Shown: in pieces, positions 1 through 9,486 of the stretch
Numbering within the stretch: the stretch's first letter is position 1
Layout of the letters: each line of letters opens with the position of its first letter
NCBI GenBank assembly: GCA_001970955.1
Contig: MPUH01000952.1
Location: forward strand, 1 to 28,507
Reading direction: 5' to 3'
Length of the DNA stretch: 28,507 bases
DNA from: Stentor coeruleus
Taxonomy: Eukaryota; Ciliophora; Heterotrichea; Heterotrichida; Stentoridae
Made by a program: the position numbers and the translations under genes
Notes under the pieces: generated by a model
Told to the model about the DNA's origin: nothing
Database searches by the model: none
The model's input: only the letters and a program-made list of their open reading frames with translations

Positions 1-8
1 ATTATGCA

Positions 9-340
9 CTATAGTCTCTTAAATTTTATACCTGCACTATGGCTGATATGACTATGCTTGTAATTATATTCTTTATTACTAGCATTGATTACATTTTCAA
101 TATACATCTGTATAAAAATAATCTATAGTAATATAATCGGATATATATATTTGTATAATATAGATTAGAAATTTCGTAGCATAATCTAACTCTAGCATGT
201 CTTCATTTTCTTTCAAATAATTTTTTTAATTTGTTAAGTAATGTTTCATATTTTTTATAATTAGATCCATCCCACTTTTGATTCATATACAATTCATCTA
301 GTTTATTATATGTGATAACTGGGTGTATCAAATTGGGATT
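9..340 (-). pseudogene. Possible decayed coding fragment, family unknown
   Basis: Read on the minus strand, three consecutive stretches look coding but lie in three different frames: 340 down to a TGA at 203-205, then roughly 216 down to 100, then roughly 105 down to a TAG at 9-11. Each frame change is in the same direction. The translations are mixed polar/hydrophobic rather than the usual low-complexity noise; they include an LDELYMNQKWDGSNYKKYE stretch and a HSHISHSAGIKF stretch. No 15-nt GT...AG segment bridges the frames, so hidden introns do not explain it. I do not recognise a family, and no ATG start is visible. It may be a dead gene cut by the window edge, or chance. Confidence 0.3.
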
Positions 341-345
341 TCAGT

Positions 346-619
346 AGACTTATTTGTATATTTTTTTATTTATCTTAGTTTTTAGATTTAATATATTCTC
401 TTCTATCATATATTATTTTTGTATTGATGTTTGATTTAAACTCGTACTAATGAACTATTTTATATAATATTCTCTGTTTAATATTTCATTTTTCTCAAGA
501 AAATTAATATCAGTCAGCCAAATAGTCAAAATTCTTTAAGTTTGACTTTTTTATTATCTTGTAAATTATTATATTTTGTTTTAACTTGTTTTATAATATT
601 ATAATATCAGGTCATATAA
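346..619. other. AT-rich intergenic sequence
   Basis: Very AT-rich with long T runs. I see no ORF, RNA gene or repeat. More of the decayed RING-family copy that starts near 620 could lie here, but I cannot align any of it. Confidence 0.5.
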
Positions 620-1097
620 TGTTAGCGATTGTAATTCTCATAATTTTATGTGCCTTTAGTAAAAAGACTTTATTTTTTTATGTTTAGTGATGGAAACGGA
701 AATTTAGCTTGTATTTCTGATCCTGATTGCCCAAAGATGATAATAATGATGAAAATTATGATTTAAAATTTTATTGTAACACTAATGCTTGGTGAGATTC
801 TAATATAAATTTTATATAGAATAATTATTATTCTGTTTATAGTTTACTATAAATACAGTAAAATAAAGACTAAGAGCGAAAAAATAGCTCTGCAACAGAG
901 GTAAATATATTATTTTCCCTAGTAAATATGAAACTACACTTAAAATAATGGAGAGGCATTATGCATATTAGATTTAAAAGAGATTAAACAGTTGTAATTA
1001 TGAAAAATTGTAAACAAGCTTTTAATTTGAATACTTGCTGGAAAGGTATGAAAAGAGTAATCACAAAGAATACATTTTATGCAATAAGAAGATTTAG
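620..1097 (+). pseudogene. Decayed copy of the PA-LNR-TM-RING family
   Basis: The 3' half of a fourth family member survives in broken frames, opposite in orientation to the three intact copies. In order there are: a CNSHNFMCL stretch like the cysteine-rich linker; FMFSDGNGNLACISDPDC, matching the intact FMLGDGYCNxxCxSDPDC LNR module but lacking one of its cysteines; a hydrophobic stretch ending in atatag near 819, resembling the 3' splice site of the family intron; IIIILFIVYYKYSK for the transmembrane end; NGEALCILDLKEI and IMKNC from the RING; and EYILCN just before a TAG at 1095-1097. Several frame changes and stops separate these pieces, so no functional protein can be made. The N-terminal PA-like half is missing or unrecognisable. 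Because the 3' splice signal remains, it probably arose by DNA duplication rather than from mRNA. Confidence 0.75.
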
Positions 1098-1514
1098 AAT
1101 CTAATGAAAGTAAATTTTATACTTAAAATATTTTAATTTAAAAAGGTTATCTAATCGTGCCTAAACCTTAATAGGTAATTTAAAATTGGCATTTTTCATA
1201 CATATCATCATCAACCCAAAACTAACATCTTAAACACATAACCTAAACATCTCACCTTAAAATATTCCCATCTATGAAAATCCCAAAAGTTTTCCTAAAA
1301 AAAAAAGCACTCAAACAATTTTCTAATTACATAAAATTTTACCCTCTTAAATAAATGTCAATTTTCCACAACATTCAAATAACCAAAAATAGAATTTCCA
1401 AAAGCTAGACTTTTTCTTTCAAACCAACTTCCTCACTCTATAACAAAATTCTTTTCAGTTTTCTTAAAAATCATAACAATTTATCATCTGCCTATATAAT
1501 TTTCATCATAATAA
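1098..1514. promoter_or_regulatory. 5' flank of the WD40 gene
   Basis: No ORF. From about 1195 onward the plus strand is rich in C and nearly free of G, the composition seen upstream of the other genes here. A TATA-like ctatataatt lies near 1492, about 20 nt before the ATG, but in DNA this AT-rich it carries little weight. Confidence 0.3.
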
Positions 1515-4004
1515 ATGCAGAATTGTTCCCTTTGTCCAAACAAAGCTTTATGTAAATGCAAGTGTTTAGATACTATTTTTTGTCAAGAGCATAACCAAAA
1601 GCACATATCCACAAACACATCTTTAGAAACCAGTCCATCAAGTACCCACCTCCTAACTCTATCATCAGATAAAAAAAAACTTTTAACCTTAGAAATCCAA
1701 AGCCGTCTGCGACAAATAACCCAATGCAAAAATGAAATCCTCCAAGAAACAAGCATTTTCCAATCAAAAATCAGTAAACTCTGTAAGGGCTCTATAAAAA
1801 AGCTTAATGAACTTAGTTATAAATACAAAAAACTCCTTGAAATGAGCACTTTTACTTCAACTCATTATGAGAATATAGAAAAAATTCTTAAGACAAAATT
1901 CTTTGTCCGGGACTGTTTAGAAGAAGTTCCATTAAGTAATGATATAAAAATATACTATACAAGGGTTTATACTGAAGAAATGGAGTTTTTTGATGGGGAT
2001 TTAGGGACTCAGAAAGTAGAAAAGGATTGGGGACTTCTATTGCAAAGTCATTGTGGGTCGATATTTTCACTATCAGTTTCTCAGGACAAACAATTTCTAG
2101 TGTCAGGATCTTCAGACCTAACATTACGAGTATGGAACCTTCAAAGTATGATACAAGAGTTTGTTCTTAAAGGACATACTGGGTTTATTAGCTGTATAGG
2201 TATCGCACCAAATGGGACTTTTATAGCATCAGGAGCAGATGATAAAACAGTAAAATTATGGGATTTTAAAAAAAAACAAGAGATTGCCACACTTGAAGGA
2301 CACACTGGAGCAGTCAAATGCTTAGACATATCAAGTAATTCAAAATTTGTAGTATCAGGTTCAGCTGATACAACAATCCGAGTGTGGGATATAGACAAAA
2401 TGCAACAAGTATCTTTATTAGTAGGACATAGTTCATGGATTTTAACTGTTGTTATAACAAATGATGATACTTATGTTGTCTCAGGCTCAGCAGACAATTG
2501 TACATTGGTCTGGGATATAAAAAATAGACAGTCTTTATATGTTATTACTGGAAGGAAATGCTATATAAGATGTATATCTGTGTCTAGAGATTTCAAATAT
2601 ATAGTCTCAGGATGTTATGATAAAATTATTAGAGTGTGGAAACCTGATGAAGACACCCAAGCAGCTGAGTTTGAAGGACATACAGATAATATCCGTACTG
2701 TGATTATTATGTCTGATAACACTCAAGTGGTATCTGGTTCAGATGATATGAGTATTAGAATATGGGATATTATAAGACAATGCCCTGTAGCTATGCTTAC
2801 TGGACATACAAATTTCGTCACAAGTCTCTGTCTGACTAGAGATGACCAGTTTTTAATATCAGGATCAAGGGATTTTTCAATACGTGTCTGGGATTTAAAG
2901 TCTAAAAAAGAACGGGGGACTATGAAAGGACATACAAAATATATATGCACAACAGCTATAACAGAAAACAAAAAATTCGCTTTGTCAATATCAAATGATG
3001 TCACAATTGGTATTTGGAGCTTAAAAGATCGACACCAGGAAGCACTTTTGAAAGGTAGCTCATATACAATCCATGCAGTGAGTATTAGCAAAGATATGAA
3101 ATTTATCCTTGCCGGCTGTCATGATAAGACATTAAAGCTGTGGAAACTTCCTGAAAAGTATGTCCATGGGGTATTTCGAGGTCACACACAAGCTGTTATG
3201 TGTTTAGCTTTATCTTATGATGAAACTTTCGTTATATCTGGCTCTCATGATTCAACATTAAGAAAATGGGATTTAAATACCTTTAAAGAATTAAGTGTTT
3301 TCTATGGACATACAAGCACAGTCTGGTCTGTTGCAATATTAAAAAACAATGATTATGTTGTTTCTAGTTCAAATGATTCAACTATAATCCTATGGAATAT
3401 TAACACAACTTTACAAGAAATTATATATAAAGGACATACAGGGGATGTTTGGGGTATAACTTTATCTTTTGATGACTCTTATATAATATCAGGAGCATGT
3501 GACAATTTTGTAGGTATTTGGGGTATAGAAAGTGGGCAATTAGAATTTAAATTGAATGGGCATACAAGCTGGGTTTATTGTGTTGCTGTTACTAAAGATG
3601 GGAAATATGTTGTTTCTGGGTCAGCTGATTCGACTATTAGAATGTGGGATTTGAATGAGAAAAAAGAAGTAGCGGTTTTTTATGGGCATATAAATTTGGT
3701 TAGGTCTTTGGCGATAAGTTTTGATGACAAGTTTATTATTTCTGTGTCAAATGATGAAAGTGTTAGAGTTTGGGATATAATAAATAGAGTGCAGGTTAAT
3801 GTTCTTACTGGACATAATTCTAAAATATGCACGGTTTTTGCTGTGAAAGGACTTGTGGCTACAGGTTCAGATGATTGCAGTATTAGGCTATGGGATTTAG
3901 CACAGAATAAAGTTGAGGTATTGGCTGATTTACAGTTTATGAAGGATGAGATTATTTCGAGGACGGATGTTAAATCGATTTTGATGAGTCTTCAGGATAG
4001 TTAG
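1515..4004 (+). CDS. WD40-repeat protein with N-terminal B-box-like zinc finger
   Basis: Encodes 829 aa, ATG to TAG, no intron seen. Residues 4-30 carry a cysteine/histidine cluster (C4, C7, C13, C15, C17, C23, H26, H30) resembling a B-box zinc finger. Residues about 50-130 are lysine/leucine-rich and probably helical. From about residue 174 to 800 I count 15 WD repeats of about 42 residues. Most begin GHT and end in VWD, LWD or similar with the SGSxD core; repeats 5 and 9 lack the GH. Fifteen repeats suit two stacked seven-bladed propellers plus one unit. Such proteins are scaffolds, but no partner can be named. Synonymous codons become visibly richer in G and T toward the 3' end. The architecture is clear; the specific role is unknown. 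Confidence 0.93.
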   Translation: MQNCSLCPNKALCKCKCLDTIFCQEHNQKHISTNTSLETSPSSTHLLTLSSDKKKLLTLEIQSRLRQITQCKNEILQETSIFQSKISKLCKGSIKKLNELSYKYKKLLEMSTFTSTHYENIEKILKTKFFVRDCLEEVPLSNDIKIYYTRVYTEEMEFFDGDLGTQKVEKDWGLLLQSHCGSIFSLSVSQDKQFLVSGSSDLTLRVWNLQSMIQEFVLKGHTGFISCIGIAPNGTFIASGADDKTVKLWDFKKKQEIATLEGHTGAVKCLDISSNSKFVVSGSADTTIRVWDIDKMQQVSLLVGHSSWILTVVITNDDTYVVSGSADNCTLVWDIKNRQSLYVITGRKCYIRCISVSRDFKYIVSGCYDKIIRVWKPDEDTQAAEFEGHTDNIRTVIIMSDNTQVVSGSDDMSIRIWDIIRQCPVAMLTGHTNFVTSLCLTRDDQFLISGSRDFSIRVWDLKSKKERGTMKGHTKYICTTAITENKKFALSISNDVTIGIWSLKDRHQEALLKGSSYTIHAVSISKDMKFILAGCHDKTLKLWKLPEKYVHGVFRGHTQAVMCLALSYDETFVISGSHDSTLRKWDLNTFKELSVFYGHTSTVWSVAILKNNDYVVSSSNDSTIILWNINTTLQEIIYKGHTGDVWGITLSFDDSYIISGACDNFVGIWGIESGQLEFKLNGHTSWVYCVAVTKDGKYVVSGSADSTIRMWDLNEKKEVAVFYGHINLVRSLAISFDDKFIISVSNDESVRVWDIINRVQVNVLTGHNSKICTVFAVKGLVATGSDDCSIRLWDLAQNKVEVLADLQFMKDEIISRTDVKSILMSLQDS

Positions 4005-4163
4005 ATAGATAATTTTCCAGTTTTTTATGAGAAATAATTTACTATGATTTGGAAAATTGGCTGAGTTTAAAGTTGATGGTTTAGGTTTGGTGGAAGTTTA
4101 GGATTTAAATGCTTATTTTATAATATGAAAGACATTTTATCGAACTTATATAACTAATTTAAT

Positions 4164-5840
4164 CTAAGCACGATTTGTTGATGCCTCATCCTGAGCGCAA
4201 ATTAGACATTCATAAGTACCATTTTTTTCATATCTTCTAATAACACAATCATAATGATAAATATGAAAACAGTTTTTCATAACCACTACTGATTCTCCTA
4301 TTTCTATTCCTTTTAAGTCTAATGTGCATAGATTTTCTCCTTTAAATCTAGTTTCTCTATTATATATTATTGGATTTAATGGTGGTAAAATTCTGTTATT
4401 TGATTCTTTTCTTTTACTCAACTCTTCAAACTTTTTCTTTGATTTGCGTTTATGTATTATAAAGATTACAATGATTATCCTATATAGTTTTTACAATAAT
4501 ATTCCTCCAATTATAGGAATAAGTATAACAATTAATAAAAAGTAAATTTTGTTATTTGTAGTTGTAGTCTCAGTTTCTAGGCAATCTGGATCAGATTGAC
4601 ATATAGAGTTGCAGTATCCATCACCTAGCATAAAAGAAAAACAGCCATTGTTTTGAAGACAAGATAAATTGTCGTAAGCACATAGGGTTGTATTGCACTC
4701 TTTTGAACAACTTAAATCGAAAAGATCTTCTAAGTAACAGACATCATTGCATTTTTCTATATAAAGTATACCAGTTTTAACTTGATTACTATCAGCAAAT
4801 TTATAAGCAGTTCGCATAAACCCACTTTGGTATATAAAAACACCATTTATCGAATAAGTGTAATCATTAGGAAGTGAATTTTTGTTATGCTTATAAAGAA
4901 CAAATGTATTTGAATCAGGTACTATCCCTCTACTAGTAAAAGCTTCCTTAATACAATCATATGAATAATTTTCTTCATTGCATTCTATTCTAAAGAAACT
5001 CAAGAAATCAATAAAATCATTAACAAGAGCTGAACTTGGAAAAGAAAAATAATAATTTAGCATCACAGCAATTGTCATCATTCTATCATAACCAGTTGTA
5101 TAATCTGAATAATAGCAATAACTAACATTAATTTCTTTATTAGCATTAATCATTAGACAATTTTCTTCATCAAACTTATCATAGTTTTCATCAGTATAAT
5201 AATAATTAGTTATATCACAAACAAAAAACAAATCCAAGTTGTAAATATAAATATCATAATCTTTATACATATTTTCTAATTCAAGGAAAAACTTATCGCT
5301 TATAGACAGGTAGGATGTTACTGCGAATTCAAAATTAGGTGATTTTGTTCTAGGAAATTGTTTATATGAATATTCTATCCATATAGGAGATTGATTTTTG
5401 TATTTTTCAAGTAAAGAATTAGCATTAAGAAGAACTAAACAAAAAGTATCAAGGGCAATTGAATCATCAGAATGATAAACATACTCTTCACTATGATTAT
5501 TGTAGTATATATTATTTTCCCAACTACTTTCATTAAGATTATCACTTGCGATAGCAAAAAATGCTTCTCCTCCATGCTCAAAAACACTTTCTCCTATTTC
5601 ATAAAGAAGACACTTTCCGATATCTTTAGAAAATGCTATTATTACATCATTTTTTGTATATTGTCCATCAATTTTACAGTTTGCTATTTTAGGAAAAACT
5701 AATTTCCCATATTTTGACATAAACTCAATTTTTGTGAATGTTGGAATTGCGTAGTTTAAAGTTATGTTTCTAAGTTCGTCAGGACTTAGAAATGCTACAA
5801 AACCTTCAACAAAAGATAATAGCAGAATGATAAAAACCAT
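4164..5840 (-). CDS. PA-LNR-TM-RING membrane protein, copy 1 (spliced)
   Basis: Exon 1 is 5840-4495 and exon 2 is 4479-4164, joined by removing a 15-nt intron; the product is 553 aa. Residues 1-16 form a hydrophobic signal peptide. Residues about 40-100 resemble a protease-associated (PA) domain, with C55 and C77. A large luminal region follows, then two LNR (Lin-12/Notch)-like modules at 364-420, the second containing GDGYCN and SDPDC. A transmembrane helix spans about 433-457, then a basic stretch (HKRKSKKK). The RING-H2-like finger has C500, D503, C519, H521, H524, C527, C540 and C543. SP-PA-TM-RING is the plan of membrane ubiquitin ligases such as RNF13 and plant RMR proteins, so an E3 of the endomembrane system is the best guess. 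Asp replaces the second zinc Cys. The protein ends NRA. It is closer to copy 3 than to copy 2. Confidence 0.88.
4480..4494 (-). other. 15-nt intron in copy 1
   Basis: Reads GTAAAAACTATATAG on the minus strand. It splits a Leu codon 2|1. Removing it joins the secreted N-terminal ORF to the RING ORF in frame and completes the transmembrane helix. If retained, TTG is followed at once by TAA. Confidence 0.9.
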
Positions 5841-7023
5841 AATTTATATTCTTCAAGAATAGGAAATGAAAAAAGTTAATTAGATATTGATATTAGCAAT
5901 AATATTAGGAATATTGCAAGAAATGAATCTAGAAAATTTAAGTATTAAAGTTATTTTAGAAGATGATAGACTAAGTTTGAGGTGGATTATGATGATTTTT
6001 ATATTTTATAAGGTTTTCAAATGGGGATGATAAATATTCAAGTTGATCATGTTGTAAGATAAGAATCGATATTTTAGTGTAGTTTGGGCAAGAAAAGGCA
6101 GATTTGAGCGAATTTTGTATGTGATTATTTATGCATATTTTATAGGATTTATTCATTTTTAGTTTGAAATGAAATCTTATTTAGGTAAGATTTATGAAAG
6201 GAAAGTTTTAATTTATAGCGCTTTAATAATAAAAGTTAAATATTTGTGTTGAGCATTTTGAAAGGGATGCAAAGTGTTTTATGAACTGCAAGTTTGCAAT
6301 GCTGCTAATGAATTAAATATGCATATAATATTGAATAATTATAATTTTATATAATACATATGTTTCAAAGGGTCTTTAAAGCATATAATTTTATGGATTG
6401 CTTTAGCTGTAACAATAAGTTTAAATATATTTAATCTACTCTGTGTAAAAATTCTTTTAAAATATTAAAAAAGATAAATAAATATTTTCTTAATAAAAAT
6501 AGATTAAAATACTTTGATTTATGCTAGTTTATATATATTGGACCTTTAATTTGATAACCTATCTTGATTAATCATATATACAAGCATTTGGCTTAATATA
6601 TTATTTTTATAAAATTCAACCTAAATTATTCCTAATACTTTTTCTTGTAGTTTCAATCCATTTATATAATACCATCAACTATTCCATATATTTTCAGCAT
6701 TTATTTATAGTTTTCATTATCATTATTTCTTATGAATCTTCTAACAATATAATATAATTATAAATATCAAAAAAATAGCACAAACATATCTCTTTTAATT
6801 TTAGTTTTATTAATATAAAAGCCATTTATTCAATTTTGATTCCATCTTATATTACTGTATATAAAAACTATAGAATTTCATCTTTCAAATTTTAAATCAT
6901 TTTTTTAATAGTTTTCTCTAATAGAAGGCTTTCAATAGAGTTTAGCATAAATATTGCTATTATTCGCATAAGCCTTAATTATTTTTTAATAAGCTTATAA
7001 GAAATTTTTAATTCTACCCTATT
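5841..7023. other. Intergenic spacer between copies 1 and 2
   Basis: Left part (5' of copy 1) is G-rich and C-poor on the plus strand, and the right end (3' of copy 2) is C-richer. A 61-codon minus-strand ORF at 5971-6156 has no recognisable motif and looks like chance. No RNA gene or repeat seen. Confidence 0.5.
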
Positions 7024-8703
7024 CTAAGCACGATTAGGTTGTGGATTTTCTGGATTGCATATCAAACATTCATAGATTTTGTCTTTCTCGTATCTTCTAA
7101 GCATGCAATCATAATGATAAATATGAAGGCAACCTTTTATAATCACTACTACATCCTCTATTTCAATAGCTTTCAAGTCTAGTATGCAAACTGGATCTCC
7201 TTCAAATTTAGTATTTTGTTTAAAAATTATTGGCTTCAATGGTGGTAGCATTTCTATTTTTTGTGATATGGAATCATCATTTGGATTATTTTTATTTTTT
7301 TTAAAGTGGATTATATATAAAAACAACAATATGATGATTGAGCTATTTTTATATTACAGTAAAATAACACCAATTATTGGAACGATTATAATAAGAAGTA
7401 AAAAATAATACCCGTCATTATCATTGCTTTTTTCTGATGAGCAATCTGGATCTGAAGGACATACAGAATTACAATACCCATCTCCTAGCATAAATCTAAA
7501 ACAGTTATTTTCTTGTAAACATTGCAAATTCCCATAATTACAACTTGTAGTATTACATGAATCTGTGCATATTGAATCATAAAGGTATTTATAATAGCAG
7601 CCATCATTGCATGTATCTAAATAAACTTTACTTTCATCAGCAAAATATTGATTTCCAAAAGAATAAGCAATTTTCATGCTGCCTGGATTATATATATTTA
7701 CTCCATTAATTGAATAATAATAATTGTAATAGCTTGGTTTTCTAGCACGTAGGTAAAGTATATTATAATTTAGATTTGGTTCTATTTGAAATTTAAAAAG
7801 TGTTTCTACCATGCACTCTGTAGTATAAACTCTGTTACATGTTAGAAAAACTTCACTCAAGAAATTTACAAATCCATCAATGCTTTCACCGCATGGTATA
7901 GAATAATAATAATTCATCAAAACAGTCAGTACAGTTAATGCTTCCTTTCCAGTCATTTCATCAGTTGAGTTTGAACAATAAGCCACACCTCTTTTACTAT
8001 CTAATTCTACGACAGCACAATCTTTATCTTTAGAATACAAATCATATAATTGATCAGAATTTATATCAACAATAAAATCATAGTCTAAATACAAATCTAA
8101 ATTCTTAGCATTCAATATAGTATCATCTCCAAGATTTTCAAGTTCATAGAAAAAAGCCTCGTTTTTTATAAATTTTGAAGAAACCCCATACTCTAGAAAA
8201 GGAGAATATGTACTTGGTATTGGTTTATAAGAATATGTTATCCATATAGTAGATTTATCTTTATAACTTTTAAGCAATGATTCAGCTTTAAAAAGGACTA
8301 AGCAATAAATTTCTAAAGCAAATCCTAAAAAAGTTCCATATGTATTATCTTGATTAGACCCATTTTCATATATTTCTTTTTCCCATTCATTTTCATTTTC
8401 ATTATCTCCTCTTATAGCTAAGAATGCTCCTCCATTTTGTCTTTTAACACTTGATGATATGTTGTAAAGATCACAATTGCCAATATCATCAGAAAATGCA
8501 ACAACCACATCTTCTTGACGAAAGTTTCCATCAATTTCACAGTTTTTTATAACACCGAATGTGAGCTTCCCATATTTCTGGAATGTTTCAACTCTGGTGA
8601 AAACTGGAATCGCATATTCTAAAACAGTTGTTCTAAGTTCGTTTGGACTAAGAAAAGTTATCAGTCCTTCTACGAATGATAATGCTAATAAAATAAAAAC
8701 CAT
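7024..8703 (-). CDS. PA-LNR-TM-RING membrane protein, copy 2 (spliced)
   Basis: Exon 1 is 8703-7358 and exon 2 is 7342-7024; the product is 554 aa. The domain order matches copy 1: a signal peptide starting MVFILLALSF, a PA-like region with the conserved NCEIDG and GNCDLYN cysteines, two LNR-like modules including FMLGDGYCNSVCPSDPDC, a transmembrane helix interrupted by the intron, and a RING-H2-like finger with C501, D504, C520, H522, H525, C528, C541 and C544. The C-terminus is again NRA. It is the most divergent of the three, for example in the central luminal region, although it sits between the other two. It is probably an endomembrane ubiquitin ligase by analogy with PA-TM-RING proteins; ligand and substrate are unknown. 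The start is a clear ATG directly before the signal peptide. Confidence 0.88.
7343..7357 (-). other. 15-nt intron in copy 2
   Basis: Reads GTAATATAAAAATAG on the minus strand, at the same position and phase as in copy 1. If retained, CTG is followed by TAA. Removal restores a continuous transmembrane helix and the RING. Confidence 0.9.
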
Positions 8704-9486
8704 TATGAGACAAGGGAAATTATAAATAGAACTAATTTAGAATATTAAGTTTAAAGAGATTAAATTGGAATCGAAAATTTTTTTTGGGTTAGATCGTTTT
8801 CTATTAAGTTTATAGTGAAAACTTTTAGGGAAATAAAATATTGCTGTAGAGAAAGCTGGGATAGTCATTGCTTTGATAGAAAAGGTATTTTAATAAAAAT
8901 AATTATAAGTGTTTTATTATTGCTTTTAATGGATTAATTATTTATTGCCACTTAGGGTAGTAATAGATTAATAAAATCCATTTAATACAAACTATATAAG
9001 AACTAATAGGTATTTCAATTGTAAACTTCCTATATTGAATATAAAAAAGTGTAAAAAATAAATATACTTTTAAGTTTTTTAAGTGTTTTTACTCGGAATT
9101 TATGATTTATTCTAGTGTGAGCCATGCTGAAATTTTTAGTATTATACAATTGTAAAATTACTTTGAGTTGTATTAAACGAATAGCTTGTTAATGCTATTT
9201 CCCCTTGTANTGATTGGCTTCTATTTCCCCTTGTAGTATATTTGAACATATTTTATATTATCATCATTAAGTTAATAAAGATAAATGTATTTTACTTAGA
9301 TATAATCTAAAATTATAGTAGGATGCTTTAAAGATACTTATTTTAACTAAAAATCTTGTTTTATCTAGCTTAAGAAAATTAAATTTTATAAATAGTTTTC
9401 CTAAAATCGATCATATATTTCTAATAATTAAATCTATAATATTCAAGACATTTCTATATAAAATTTAATATCCCTATCCTAACACA
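8704..9486. other. Intergenic spacer between copies 2 and 3
   Basis: AT-rich with no supported gene. The part next to copy 2's start is G-rich on the plus strand. It contains the single N at 9210 with a short flanking duplication. Confidence 0.5.
9195..9235. repeat. Single N flanked by a 15-bp direct repeat
   Basis: The 15-mer ctatttccccttgta occurs at 9195-9209, directly before the N at 9210, and again at 9221-9235. The same pattern occurs at three other Ns here, so it probably marks two contig ends that overlap but were not merged. Confidence 0.75.

Noticed and set aside
5971..6156. 61-codon minus-strand ORF
   Set aside because: No motif or coding-like pattern; lies in a spacer and is expected by chance.
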